From Ensifer sp. MPMI2T (GTDB taxonomy: Bacteria; Pseudomonadota; Alphaproteobacteria; Rhizobiales; Rhizobiaceae): DNA of 64,000 nt. Below are positions 1-8,388 of this stretch, in pieces. The DNA lies in the NCBI RefSeq assembly GCF_004827385.1, contig NZ_SRXN01000002.1, forward strand, positions 186,001-250,000, written 5' to 3'. The translations under genes were made by a program, and so were the position numbers. The stretch's first letter is position 1. Every line of letters starts with the position of its first letter. The notes under the pieces are model-generated. The model was not told the DNA's origin. It worked only from the letters and a program-made list of their open reading frames with translations, and made no database searches.

Positions 1-291
1 GCCAAGCGCTCGATCGTGACCGTCGAGGAGATTGTCGACGAACTCAACCCTCCCTCTCCGAATTCGGTCGTGCTGCCGACCTGGGCGGTGACGGCGGTCG
101 TCCACGTGCCGGGCGGCGCCTTCCCCTCCTATGCGCATGGCTATTATCCGCGCTCCAACGCCTTCTACATCGCCTGGGACGAGATCGCCCGCGACCGGGA
201 GACGTTCACCGCGTGGATCAAGGAGAACGTGCTCGACGCGAAGCCCGAGGACTTCGCCAGACATGCCGCAAAGTCGGCAAAGGCCGCTTAA
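1..291 (+). CDS. pcaI: 3-oxoadipate CoA-transferase subunit A, 3' part
   Basis: The frame is open from base 1 and ends at TAA 289-291, so only the last 96 residues are present and the start lies outside the window. It is the C-terminal part of a glutaconate-type CoA-transferase alpha subunit, with a Pro-rich VLPTWAVTAVVHVPGGA stretch and a conserved SYAHGYY motif. The partner beta subunit starts 10 bases downstream behind an AGGAGG ribosome site, and a 3-oxoadipyl-CoA thiolase follows. That order (transferase A, B, thiolase) identifies the last steps of the beta-ketoadipate pathway, where succinyl-CoA donates CoA to 3-oxoadipate. Assignment to 3-oxoadipate rather than another 3-oxoacid rests on this context. 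Confidence 0.85.
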   Translation, partial: AKRSIVTVEEIVDELNPPSPNSVVLPTWAVTAVVHVPGGAFPSYAHGYYPRSNAFYIAWDEIARDRETFTAWIKENVLDAKPEDFARHAAKSAKAA

Positions 292-301
292 GGAGGCGAC
301 A

Positions 302-1086
302 ATGACGGATTTCACCCCCACGGAAATGATGACGATCGCGGCATCGCGCGAACTTTCCAACGACGACGTCTGCTTCGTCGGCATCGGCGCGCCGTCGGCT
401 GCCTGCAACGTCGCGCGACTGACGCATGCGCCGGACATCACGCTGATTTACGAGAGCGGCACAGTCGGCACCAAGCCGGACGTGCTGCCGCTGTCGATCG
501 GCGACGGCGAGCTTTGCGATACCGCGCTCTTCACCGTCTCGGTCCCGGAAATGTTCCGCTACTGGCTGCAGGGCGGGCGCATCACGACGGGCTTTCTCGG
601 CGGCGCGCAGATCGACCGCTTCGCGAACCTCAACACCACCGTCGTCGGCCCCTATGATCACCCGAAGGTCCGCCTGCCGGGCGGCGGCGGCGCGCCGGAG
701 ATCGCCTCCAACTGCGGCCGCATCTTCATCACCATGGCGCTTTCGAAGCGCGGCTTCGTCGAGAAGCTGCCGTTCATCACCTCGATGGGTCACGGCGAAG
801 GCGGCAATCACCGGGAACGGCTCGGCATGAAGACGAAGGGTCCGACCCGCGTCATCACCGATCTTTGCATCCTGGATCCCGATCCCGAGACGAAGGAGTT
901 GACCGTCGTCTCGATCCATCACGGCGTCACGCGCGATGAGATCGTCGGAAACTGCGGCTGGGCGATCAAGTTCGCCGACACAGTCATCGAGACGCCGGTG
1001 CCGACGGAAACCGAGCTTTCGGTGCTGCGCGACATCAACGCCCGCACCAAGAAGGCCCATCAGGGCACCGATAAGGAGGCCGCCTG

Positions 1087-1087
<1 letters not shown>
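302..1087 (+). CDS. pcaJ: 3-oxoadipate CoA-transferase subunit B
   Basis: A 261-residue beta subunit of a glutaconate-type CoA-transferase. The start at 302 is set by the AGGAGG just upstream; a longer open frame from 131 overlaps pcaI and is not the gene. The probable catalytic glutamate is Glu51 in IYESGTVG, and a Gly-rich PGGGGAPEIA segment follows near residue 125. With PcaI it would transfer CoA from succinyl-CoA to 3-oxoadipate in the cytosol. Its stop overlaps the start of pcaF by one base, which argues for one translationally coupled operon pcaI-pcaJ-pcaF for aromatic acid catabolism. Confidence 0.9.
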
Positions 1088-2289
<1,202 letters not shown>

Positions 2290-2303
2290 TCCGCACCGGC
2301 GCC

Positions 2304-2392
2304 TACAACGTCCTGCGTCTTCTCAGACACGCGGACGCTGTAGCACTTTGATTTGCCGCCCGTTTTTTCCTTAAAGGCGGATGTAAGAACCG
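2304..2392 (+). repeat. RIME-type repeat, decayed copy
   Basis: A degenerate forward copy. The first palindrome still shows GTCCTGCGTCTTCTCAGACACGCGG and GACGCTGTAGCACTTTGA, but the second palindrome is reduced to CCTTAAAGGCGG. It fills the gap between pcaF and the convergent acylphosphatase gene. Confidence 0.7.
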
Positions 2393-2397
2393 CTGTG

Positions 2398-2682
2398 TCA
2401 ATCGGTGATGTGAAAACCGACCGGCGCATGCACGGACGAGGCATCTTCGCTCTCGACCTTTGACACCCGTGCAGCCGGCGGGCCTTTCCAGAAGCGGCTC
2501 AGCATCGTCGAAATCGCCGCCTCGGGTCCGGCGATGAGGGCAGTGACGGAGCCGTCGCGCTCGTTGCGGACCCAGCCCGCCAGGCCGAGCCGTACCGCTT
2601 CGTCGCGGGTCCAGACGCGGAAGGCGACGCCCTGCACCCTTCCAGTGATCCGGACCAGAGCTGCTTTGCGATCCTCCGCCAT
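2398..2682 (-). CDS. acyP: Acylphosphatase
   Basis: A 94-residue protein, the normal size for an acylphosphatase, which hydrolyses carboxyl-phosphate bonds of small acyl phosphates. The N-terminal signature GRVQGVAFR gives the phosphate-binding Arg22, and [11 protein letters not shown] supplies the catalytic Asn40. The start at 2682 follows GGAGGCGGCC; a longer open frame reaching 2850 has no ribosome site and an atypical composition. The gene converges on pcaF and appears monocistronic. Confidence 0.9.
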   Translation of the reverse strand: MAEDRKAALVRITGRVQGVAFRVWTRDEAVRLGLAGWVRNERDGSVTALIAGPEAAISTMLSRFWKGPPAARVSKVESEDASSVHAPVGFHITD

Positions 2683-2909
2683 GGCCGCCTCCTTCCCTGT
2701 TCGGTCCTCTGAATCTGGCGCAGACAGCGGCGAATGCAAGCGCATCGCTCGGGGAAGCATTAACGCGTACCAGCCCATGTGTGCAGGGGCTATGTGTGCG
2801 GGCCAATGTGTGCGGCCATGCGTGCGCCACCACGCCGGCATCGTCGCCATTCAGAAAATCTGCCCCCTCGGACTTGAAGGCACTGCATCGCAACACCATT
2901 GTATGACTT

Positions 2910-3024
2910 ATCGATGGAGCCACCTCCTCCCGGCTCTGTCGTGGGATCGGCAACCATCCTCCTCCCAGTTGCCGATCAGAATCGAAAGCCCGGTGCCCCT
3001 CCTCCCGCGCCGGGCTTTCTTTTT
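2910..3024 (+). ncRNA. ar14 / 'cuckoo' family small RNA
   Basis: Three successive hairpins each show the same anti-Shine-Dalgarno motif CCTCCTCCC in the loop. Hairpin 1 has stem GAGCC (2917-2921) and GGCTC (2932-2936); hairpin 2 has GATCGGCAAC (2945-2954) and GTTGCCGATC (2968-2977); hairpin 3 has AAAGCCCGGTGC (2985-2996) and GCGCCGGGCTTT (3007-3018) followed by CTTTTT, a Rho-independent terminator. This architecture is what is known of the ar14 family of alphaproteobacterial trans-acting sRNAs (NfeR1 is a member), which pair with ribosome binding sites. The 5' end near 2910 is inferred from a possible -35 CTTGAAG at 2873 and a weak -10 near 2899. The rest of the gap 2683-2909 shows no gene. 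Confidence 0.85.
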
Positions 3025-3027
3025 GGA

Positions 3028-3072
3028 GGCTGCTGCATCCCTTGCGCGTCTGATTAGACGCGCGGCGCCACA
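3028..3072 (-). repeat. RIME-type repeat, partial copy
   Basis: Reverse-orientation fragment holding only the first palindrome (TTGCGCGTCTGATTAGACGCGCGGCGC) directly after the terminator of the sRNA. The second palindrome is absent. Confidence 0.7.
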
Positions 3073-3122
3073 GGGTCGAAGCGCGCGGGCGATCGCGATA
3101 AAATGCCGCTTGCTGCACAGTT

Positions 3123-3151
3123 GGGAACGTTTGAGCGGGTCCGGCATCCAA
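3123..3151 (+). promoter_or_regulatory. ECF sigma-type promoter of the sigma gene
   Basis: GGGAAC at 3123-3128, then 15 bases, then GCATCCAA at 3144-3151, 22 bases before the sigma factor start. The same two blocks with identical 15-base spacing occur at 3860-3888 in front of the DUF4142 gene. GGGAAC is the classic type of ECF -35 element. The shared sequence suggests that the sigma factor transcribes its own gene and the neighbouring one; this is inference. Confidence 0.7.
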
Positions 3152-3173
3152 TGTGCGAAAAGGAGCATCGACC

Positions 3174-3857
3174 ATGCCCATCGCTGAGGAATTCCCCTCC
3201 CGAAAACGCCAGACATCGCCGCAAGACATTGAAGCCTTCCGCGTGATCATGCAGACGCACAATCGCAAGCTCTATCGAATTGCGCGAAGCATCGTTCAGA
3301 ACAACAGCGATGCCGAGGACGTTCTCCAGGAGGCCTATGTCCGCGCTTTCACGCATTTTTCCGAATTCCGCGGCGACTCGGCGATCACCACATGGCTCTC
3401 GCGCATCGTGATCAACGAGGCCTTGGGGCGGCTGCGCCAGGGGCGGCGCAGGAGGCGGCTCACCGAAGATATGTTGCAGACCCACCAGGCGGAGATCATC
3501 GCCTTCCCGCGCAACGCAGACACGGACGATCCGGAAAAGACAATGGCACAGCGACAGATTCTCGACCTTGTCGAAAAGGCGACCGATCAGCTCCCGGACA
3601 TTTACCGTACCGTCTTCGTCATGCGGGTGATCGAGGGCCTCAGCAACGAAGAGACCGCCGATCTGCTGGCGCTTCGCCCCGAGACCGTCCGAACGCGGCT
3701 CTTCCGCGCGCGACACCTCATCAAAGAGCAACTGGAGAGACAGATCGGCCCGCTTCTGCTCGACGCCTTCCCATTCGCGGGCAAGCGTTGCGAGCGTTTG
3801 ACCGAGGCCGTGCTCGCGCGCATCTCGCAACAGGAACCAGAGGACAGCGGCAGGTAA
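3174..3857 (+). CDS. ECF-family RNA polymerase sigma factor
   Basis: A 227-residue group 4 sigma factor. Region 2 spans about residues 20-95 with the core-binding and -10 recognition segment NNSDAEDVLQEAYVRAF, and region 4 spans about 135-190 with a helix-turn-helix LSNEETADLLALRPETVRTRLFRAR. The ATG at 3174 sits 9 bases after AAGGAG; an in-frame GTG at 3153 would lie on the putative -10 element and is less likely. No anti-sigma gene is adjacent, which is unusual for this class. An ECF promoter-like pair precedes it and the DUF4142 gene. By position near pca genes it may correspond to RpoE8 of S. meliloti pSymB (from memory, untested). Confidence 0.9.
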   Translation: MPIAEEFPSRKRQTSPQDIEAFRVIMQTHNRKLYRIARSIVQNNSDAEDVLQEAYVRAFTHFSEFRGDSAITTWLSRIVINEALGRLRQGRRRRRLTEDMLQTHQAEIIAFPRNADTDDPEKTMAQRQILDLVEKATDQLPDIYRTVFVMRVIEGLSNEETADLLALRPETVRTRLFRARHLIKEQLERQIGPLLLDAFPFAGKRCERLTEAVLARISQQEPEDSGR

Positions 3858-3859
3858 TC

Positions 3860-3888
3860 GGGAACGTTTCGACCCGCGAAGCATCCAA
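3860..3888 (+). promoter_or_regulatory. ECF sigma-type promoter of DUF4142-cupredoxin operon
   Basis: GGGAACGTTT at 3860-3869 and GCATCCAA at 3881-3888, with 15 bases between GGGAAC and GCATCCAA, exactly as in front of the ECF sigma gene. The first block begins 3 bases after the sigma gene's stop. The predicted transcript would carry a RIME palindrome in its leader before the ATG at 3993. Confidence 0.7.
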
Positions 3889-3919
3889 AGCACGTCAATG
3901 CACATCACGCTTTGAACCT

Positions 3920-3978
3920 CTACAGCGCCGCGCGTCCTATCAGACGCGCAAAGGACGCTGTAGCACTCTGAATTGCTG
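3920..3978 (+). repeat. RIME-type repeat, first palindrome only
   Basis: TACAGCGCCGCGCG, TCCTATCAGACGCGC and GGACGCTGTAGCACTCTGAATTGCTG mark the left half of the element. The second palindrome is missing. It lies in the predicted 5' untranslated leader of the DUF4142 mRNA, ending 14 bases before the start codon. Confidence 0.8.
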
Positions 3979-3992
3979 GAAAGGAACATCCG

Positions 3993-4517
3993 ATGACCAT
4001 ACGCTTAACCACCGTAGCCGCTGCAATCGCCCTGTCGCTCGGCGGTAATTGGGTTCTCGCCGGCGACAAACCGACGGATCCACAGATCGCGCATATCGCC
4101 TACACCGCAGGTGTGCTCGATGTCGAAGCGGCGAAACAGGCCATTGCGACGTCGAAAAACAAGGCCGTCGTCGAATTCGCCGAGAGCATGGTGCGCGACC
4201 ACGAGTCGGTGAACAAGCAGGCGCTCGATCTCGTCAAGAAGCTCAATGTTACGCCGGAGGACAACGATACGAGCAAAGCCCTGTCGCAGGCGGCCGAAAC
4301 CAAGCGTTCGGAACTGGCGAAGCTGACGGGAGCGGACTTCGACAAGGCCTATGTCGAGAATGAGGTCGCCTACCACAAGCAGGTCAATGGCGCGCTAGAA
4401 ACCCTGCTAATCCCGTCTGCGCAAAATGCCGAGCTCAAATCTCTGCTCGAAACCGGGTTGAAGCTGTTCCAGGGCCATCAGCAGCATGCCGAACATGTCG
4501 CGACGGAGCTGAAATGA
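3993..4517 (+). CDS. DUF4142 exported protein
   Basis: A 174-residue protein with an N-terminal signal peptide (hydrophobic to about residue 23, cleavage near VLAGDKP) and a four-helix DUF4142 domain, recognised by IAHIAYTAGVLDVEAAKQA and the AESMVRDHESVNKQALDLVKK helix with its conserved M-x2-DH. The domain is ferritin-like in predicted fold; its function is unknown, and members are usually periplasmic and stress-linked. Ribosome site AAGGAA precedes the ATG. It overlaps the cupredoxin gene by four bases (ATGA) and has an ECF-type promoter matching that of the upstream sigma gene, so the two products probably act together in an envelope stress response. Confidence 0.85.
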   Translation: MTIRLTTVAAAIALSLGGNWVLAGDKPTDPQIAHIAYTAGVLDVEAAKQAIATSKNKAVVEFAESMVRDHESVNKQALDLVKKLNVTPEDNDTSKALSQAAETKRSELAKLTGADFDKAYVENEVAYHKQVNGALETLLIPSAQNAELKSLLETGLKLFQGHQQHAEHVATELK

Positions 4518-4831
4518 ACGCGGTGAGACCGGCTTTTCTCGCCCTGTTGTTGGGAACGGCGGCGCTCGTCGTTCCCGCCCAGGCGGAAACCATTGAGGTG
4601 ACGATCGACCGTCTCGCCTACGCGCCCGCGGCGATCGAGGCGAAGGTGGGTGATGAAATCGAGTGGATCAACAAGGATGCGCTTGTTCACACCGCCACTG
4701 TGAACGGGGGTGCAGAGGTGCTCCTCCCTGCGAAGAAATCAGGTCGCCTCCTGCTGCAGGAGCCGGGCAGCTTCGACTATATCTGCCGCTACCATCCCAA
4801 CATGAAGGGACACGTCACCGTACGCCCCTGA
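4514..4831 (+). CDS. Amicyanin-like type 1 copper protein (cupredoxin)
   Basis: A 105-residue exported blue copper protein. The signal peptide covers about residues 1-24 (cleavage after PAQA). The type 1 copper ligands are His59 in ALVHTATV and Cys91, His94 and Met97 in CRYHPNM; the C-x2-H-x2-M loop is the short amicyanin type rather than the longer plastocyanin or azurin loop. No methylamine dehydrogenase genes are nearby, so the electron partner is unknown. It starts inside the stop of the DUF4142 gene (ATGA), implying translational coupling, and ends at a hairpin terminator. Confidence 0.88.
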   Translation: MNAVRPAFLALLLGTAALVVPAQAETIEVTIDRLAYAPAAIEAKVGDEIEWINKDALVHTATVNGGAEVLLPAKKSGRLLLQEPGSFDYICRYHPNMKGHVTVRP

Positions 4832-4837
4832 ACCAGG

Positions 4838-4858
4838 AGAGCCGGGCCGCCCGGCTCT
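4838..4858 (+). terminator. Hairpin terminator after cupredoxin gene
   Basis: AGAGCCGGG pairs with CCCGGCTCT around a three-base loop, 7 bases after the cupredoxin stop. The following T content is low (CTTATC), so it may also serve the convergent SDR gene. Confidence 0.65.
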
Positions 4859-4906
4859 CTTATCACTCCGCCAAGATCGCCAGATCGACCGCCGGAAGCA
4901 CGCTGC

Positions 4907-5662
4907 TCAGTGGGCCGTAAAGGCGCCATCCACCAAATGGACGCTTCCGGTGATGAAGCTTGCCTGCTCGGACAGGAGGAAACAAACGAGGGACGCCACC
5001 TCTTCTGGCTTGCCGCGCCTTCCCATCGGCTGCAGCGACATCATGCGCCGGGTGCTCGCGATGTCGGCATGCTCCGACAGGAGCGGTGTTTCGATCCAAC
5101 CGGGACCGACGGCATTGATGCGGATGCCCATCCGCGCATATTCGATCGCAGCGACCTTCGTCAGCCCGACAATCCCGTGCTTGGCTGCGGTATAGGCGGC
5201 CGCAGTCGGCAGGCCGACCGAGCCGAGAATGGAAGACATGTTGACGATCGCGCCGCCGCCCTCAGCCAGCATGGCGGCGATCTCGTGCTTCATGCAGTAA
5301 AAAACGCCATTCAGGTTGACGTTCATCACCTTGTGCCACTCGTCGAGCGGATAGTCGGCCGTCGGCTTGCGGATGCCGTCGATGCCGGCGTTGTTGACCG
5401 CCAGATGCAGGCCGCCGCACTTCTCGCGGGCGAACCTCACCAAGTTTTCCACAGCCTCGGCATCGGCCACGTCGACGACGAAGTCGTGGGCCTTGCCGCC
5501 ATGCGAACGAATCTCGGCGGTGATTCGGCGCGCGGCGCCAGCGTCCAGGTCGGCAACCACGACCTCGGCCCCTTCTCTACCGAGTTGCAGGGAAACAGCC
5601 GCGCCAATTCCGGAACCCCCACCGGTCACGATCGCAACCTTCCCCTCGAAGCCAAGTTTCAT
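4907..5662 (-). CDS. Short-chain dehydrogenase/reductase
   Basis: A 251-residue classical SDR. It has the NAD(P)-binding TGGGSGIG motif near residue 14, NNAG near residue 91, the catalytic Ser in MSSILGS and Tyr/Lys in YTAAK, and a C-terminal LLSEQASFITGSVHLVDGAFTAH tail typical of the family. An Asp in VVADLDA at the end of strand 2 suggests preference for NAD over NADP. The ATG at 5662 is the start in best agreement with family length; the frame is open to 5746 without a better site. The substrate cannot be told from sequence. It stands alone between a terminator and a 315-base gap. Confidence 0.85.
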   Translation of the reverse strand: MKLGFEGKVAIVTGGGSGIGAAVSLQLGREGAEVVVADLDAGAARRITAEIRSHGGKAHDFVVDVADAEAVENLVRFAREKCGGLHLAVNNAGIDGIRKPTADYPLDEWHKVMNVNLNGVFYCMKHEIAAMLAEGGGAIVNMSSILGSVGLPTAAAYTAAKHGIVGLTKVAAIEYARMGIRINAVGPGWIETPLLSEHADIASTRRMMSLQPMGRRGKPEEVASLVCFLLSEQASFITGSVHLVDGAFTAH

Positions 5663-5977
5663 TTGTCTATCCTTATTGTCGTGCCTCGACCTACTCGAGC
5701 GGGCACAGCGCCGCAAGACGTTTAAGCCGTGAAGAGCGGCATCCACTTCAACGACCCGAAAATCCTGGCAAGCTCGCTTTGTTCATTCGCCTGAACTAGG
5801 CGTCGTTACAGATATACCACGCTTGCCCCACATATGCTTTGGCCCGCAAGCAAAGATGTAGTCCAATCCAACTTTCTATCCTCTCCGGCCGTCTTAATCG
5901 GCGCGCAAGACTTGGCCGCCGCGCGCCGCAGTGTTAAAGACGAATCTGGGGCGCACCGATTTGCTCAGCAGGTAAAG
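5663..5977. other. Intergenic stretch with no recognised element
   Basis: Between the SDR and the L,D-transpeptidase genes, which are divergent. The transpeptidase frame stays open upstream to 5834 but without a ribosome site or signal sequence. I see no clear promoter, repeat or small gene. Confidence 0.5.
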
Positions 5978-6574
5978 ATGGACAATGACCAAATTACGCG
6001 CCGGATGCTCGTTTTGAGCGGTCTGGCTCTGTTGACCTCTGGATGTAGTTCAAGCTGGCAGGGAATGGGCGTGCCCGTTCCATCGCTGTTCGGAGACTCT
6101 TCCGGCATCGATCCACGTTACCGCAGGCGGCATGTCCGCTACGACGGATACGAAGCGCCCGGAACGATCGTCGTCGACACGTACCAGCGCTACCTCTATG
6201 CGGTCGAAGAGGGCGGCTGGGCGACGCGCTACGGGATCGGCGTCGGAGAAGAGGGCCTCACGATGAAAGGCAAGGCGGTCGTCGGCCGCAAGGCGGAATG
6301 GCCCTCATGGACACCGACCGCGAGCATGATCAAGCGCAAGCCGCACCTGGCGCAATATGCCGGCGGCGTCTCTGGCGGACCGCACAACCCGCTTGGCGCA
6401 TCTGCCCTTTATCTCTACCGCGGCGGACAAGACACCATGTTCCGCGTACACGGAACGAACGAGCCGTGGACAATCGGCCACGCCGTTTCGAACGGCTGCA
6501 TCCGCATGACGAACGAGGATATCGTCGACCTCTACAGCCGCACACCCGTCGGCACAGAGGTATTGATCATCTGA
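5978..6574 (+). CDS. L,D-transpeptidase lipoprotein (YkuD family)
   Basis: A 198-residue lipoprotein with an L,D-transpeptidase domain, which makes 3-3 cross-links in peptidoglycan or anchors outer-membrane proteins to it. The signal peptide starts MDNDQITRRMLVLSG and ends at the lipobox LTSGC, so Cys near residue 22 would be lipidated. The YkuD domain starts at GTIVVDTYQRYLYAV and contains the catalytic block HGTNEPWTIGHAVSNGCIRM, with the active Cys in SNGCIRM. I chose ATG 5978 because it gives a normal lipoprotein signal; the open frame to 5834 adds a hydrophilic stretch. Rhizobia carry many such paralogues. Confidence 0.9.
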   Translation: MDNDQITRRMLVLSGLALLTSGCSSSWQGMGVPVPSLFGDSSGIDPRYRRRHVRYDGYEAPGTIVVDTYQRYLYAVEEGGWATRYGIGVGEEGLTMKGKAVVGRKAEWPSWTPTASMIKRKPHLAQYAGGVSGGPHNPLGASALYLYRGGQDTMFRVHGTNEPWTIGHAVSNGCIRMTNEDIVDLYSRTPVGTEVLII

Positions 6575-6764
6575 TGGTGTTTCCCCTCAATTTTCGGTAT
6601 AAACAATGAAGCTGTGTGTTTTTGGGACACCGTTGAAAGTTCGGCAACGACAAACCGAATGGCAACTGTGTCCTTTCTGCACTAGGCCGAGTCGCAAATC
6701 GCCACTATTACTTCAAATGTTGCCTTCGATAACCCATTCCGAGTATTGAGGAAAGGACTTCTTG

Positions 6765-6902
6765 ATGAGCAGAATTCTAATCGTGATGATTGCGTTGTTT
6801 TCGGTCGCCAGCCTGAGCGCTTGCGGGACGATTGGCAAAGGCAAGGGGAAGGCCCCGCCACCGGCAGCAGCGCCGGTAGAGCCGGCTCCGGTTTATAAGT
6901 AA
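6765..6902 (+). CDS. Small lipoprotein (45 residues)
   Basis: A short open frame with ribosome site GAGGAAAGGA and a signal sequence MSRILIVMIALFSVASLSAC whose LSAC lipobox predicts a lipid-anchored mature peptide of only about 26 residues, rich in Gly/Lys then Pro/Ala (KGKGKAPPPAAAPVEPAPVYK). It ends 11 bases before a strong terminator, which supports a real transcription unit. Small entericidin-like lipoproteins of this form are common in rhizobia; the function is unknown. Confidence 0.75.
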   Translation: MSRILIVMIALFSVASLSACGTIGKGKGKAPPPAAAPVEPAPVYK

Positions 6903-6913
6903 ATTTGAACTTT

Positions 6914-6948
6914 GCGTGGGGAGGGTCTTGCGACCCTTCCCACGCTTT
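6914..6948 (+). terminator. Rho-independent terminator
   Basis: GCGTGGGGAGGGTC (6914-6927) pairs with GACCCTTCCCACGC (6932-6945) with one G-T pair and a four-base loop, followed by TTT. It ends the small lipoprotein transcript. Confidence 0.85.
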
Positions 6949-7054
6949 CCATTCATGGCCACACCGGCTTAGGATCTACAGCGCGGAAGCTACAGACTCA
7001 CAGGAGTTCGCTTCAACTTTGCGCTCATCAGAGCTCGGGAGATAGAGCGTACTA

Positions 7055-7645
7055 ATGACGCTTATACGAGGTCGCATATCGCTCGTGGTCCTGCTCGCAA
7101 TGGCGACCACAGCATGCCAGACGGAAGACAAGAGTCCCCAACCGCGTTTTGTTTCGAGCATCGACGCTACCACGGCGCGAACTGGCGGAAAGTCTCAGCA
7201 GAGAGAGTACGGCTACTTTATCGAATTCCGCTCCCGCTACGCGCTCAGCTATGGTCACTCCTACGTGATTTTCGGGCGCACGAATAAGTCCGGAGCAATG
7301 ATCAACCCAGAGGTCGCAGGACTTGCACCGGCTACGAACGATACCGCGCCATACGTCATGGGCCATTTCCTGCCGGTTCCGGCCGAGACCGGGGCCAGCG
7401 ACGGCGACCTGGAAGAAGAATACAGGTCGGCAAGCTGGCGCGTTCTGCTGACGGAAGCCGAGTACCAGGAAGTCGTCGCGGACATTCGCAAGCTCAAAGC
7501 GAAGTCCCGGCTCTGGCACGCGTCACTCTATAACTGCAACGCCTTCGTGGCGGAGATCGCGCGTTCCATGGGGTATAAGACACCCGGCATCTGGCTCAGG
7601 CCGCAAGAATTCATTACAAAGCTTCGGGAGATGAACGGCGGGTGA
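7055..7645 (+). CDS. Lipoprotein with possible permuted papain-like fold
   Basis: A 196-residue protein with a lipoprotein signal ending ATTAC (Cys near residue 21). I do not recognise a named family. Two motifs stand out: a His in SYGHSYVIFGR near residue 68, and an Asn-Cys pair in HASLYNCNAFVAEIARSMG near residue 160. A His early and an NC before a helix later is the order expected of circularly permuted NlpC/P60- or LRAT-like cysteine hydrolases, so a peptidoglycan or lipid amide hydrolase is possible; this is inference. The ribosome site is weak. It stands alone, 107 bases after a terminator. Confidence 0.7.
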   Translation: MTLIRGRISLVVLLAMATTACQTEDKSPQPRFVSSIDATTARTGGKSQQREYGYFIEFRSRYALSYGHSYVIFGRTNKSGAMINPEVAGLAPATNDTAPYVMGHFLPVPAETGASDGDLEEEYRSASWRVLLTEAEYQEVVADIRKLKAKSRLWHASLYNCNAFVAEIARSMGYKTPGIWLRPQEFITKLREMNGG

Positions 7646-7787
7646 GCGCAATCGGTGCTCGCCCCCGCTTGTCCGACGGCCGGATCGTCCGACCGTAGCA
7701 CTTTCATCGGTCGGAGCGGATCTATACGGCCACATGTTTGACAGCCGTTGCGATGGCCGCGATCGCAGCGAAGCTTGGTGAGCTAGC

Positions 7788-8381
7788 GTGAACATAACTG
7801 TCGCCTCTGTCGGCGAAATCATCTGGGTCCTCGGCATCATCGCCTGGTACTTCATTCGGCGTCCTTACGAGCGTCGGGCCAAACGCGTGCGGGTCGTCAG
7901 CAACCGCCGCTCGCCTTCCGAGACGGTCGGGCTTGCCGCGGCCCTGGTCGGCCTTGCGATCGTTCCCGGCTTTTACGTCGCCACCGGCAAGCCGGAGGCG
8001 GCCGACTATCCAGCGCACGCCTGGGCGGTCGTCGTCGGCGCCTTGACCTTTGCCATGGCTATGTGGGTCTTCCGCAGAACCCATAAGGAACTCGGCCGCA
8101 ACTGGTCCATTTCGCTGGAGATTCGCGACAAGCACGAGCTGATTTGCCGCGGCCCCTATGCCCTCGTCCGTCACCCGATGTACACGTCCTTCCTGCTGAT
8201 GGGCGTCGGTCAGGCCTTCCTCCTGTCGAACTGGGTGGCCGGCCTCGCGGGTCTGGTGGGCTTTGCCGTCCTCTTTTTCCTCAGAGTGGACAAGGAGGAG
8301 CGCATGATGCTGGAAATATTCGGCTCGCAATACCGCGACTATATGGACAGGACCAAGCGAATTATCCCCTATCTTTACTAG
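7788..8381 (+). CDS. Isoprenylcysteine carboxyl methyltransferase-family membrane protein
   Basis: A 197-residue integral membrane protein of the ICMT/PEMT methyltransferase superfamily. Hydrophobic helices lie near residues 5-20, 45-65, 75-92 and 145-165. The SAM-binding signature is CRGPYALVRHPMYTSFLL near residues 120-137, with the usual conserved E in KEERMMLEIFG later. Bacterial members methylate unknown small-molecule or lipid carboxyl or amino groups. It is the first gene of a tight operon: 7 bases to the E2-type acyltransferase gene and then a 4-base overlap with an SDR. The substrate is unknown. Confidence 0.82.
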   Translation: MNITVASVGEIIWVLGIIAWYFIRRPYERRAKRVRVVSNRRSPSETVGLAAALVGLAIVPGFYVATGKPEAADYPAHAWAVVVGALTFAMAMWVFRRTHKELGRNWSISLEIRDKHELICRGPYALVRHPMYTSFLLMGVGQAFLLSNWVAGLAGLVGFAVLFFLRVDKEERMMLEIFGSQYRDYMDRTKRIIPYLY

Positions 8382-8388
8382 AGGTGGC

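Noticed and set aside
2534-3187. A 217-codon frame across the acylphosphatase and sRNA region
   Set aside because: It overlaps the acylphosphatase antisense and runs through the sRNA hairpins and terminator.
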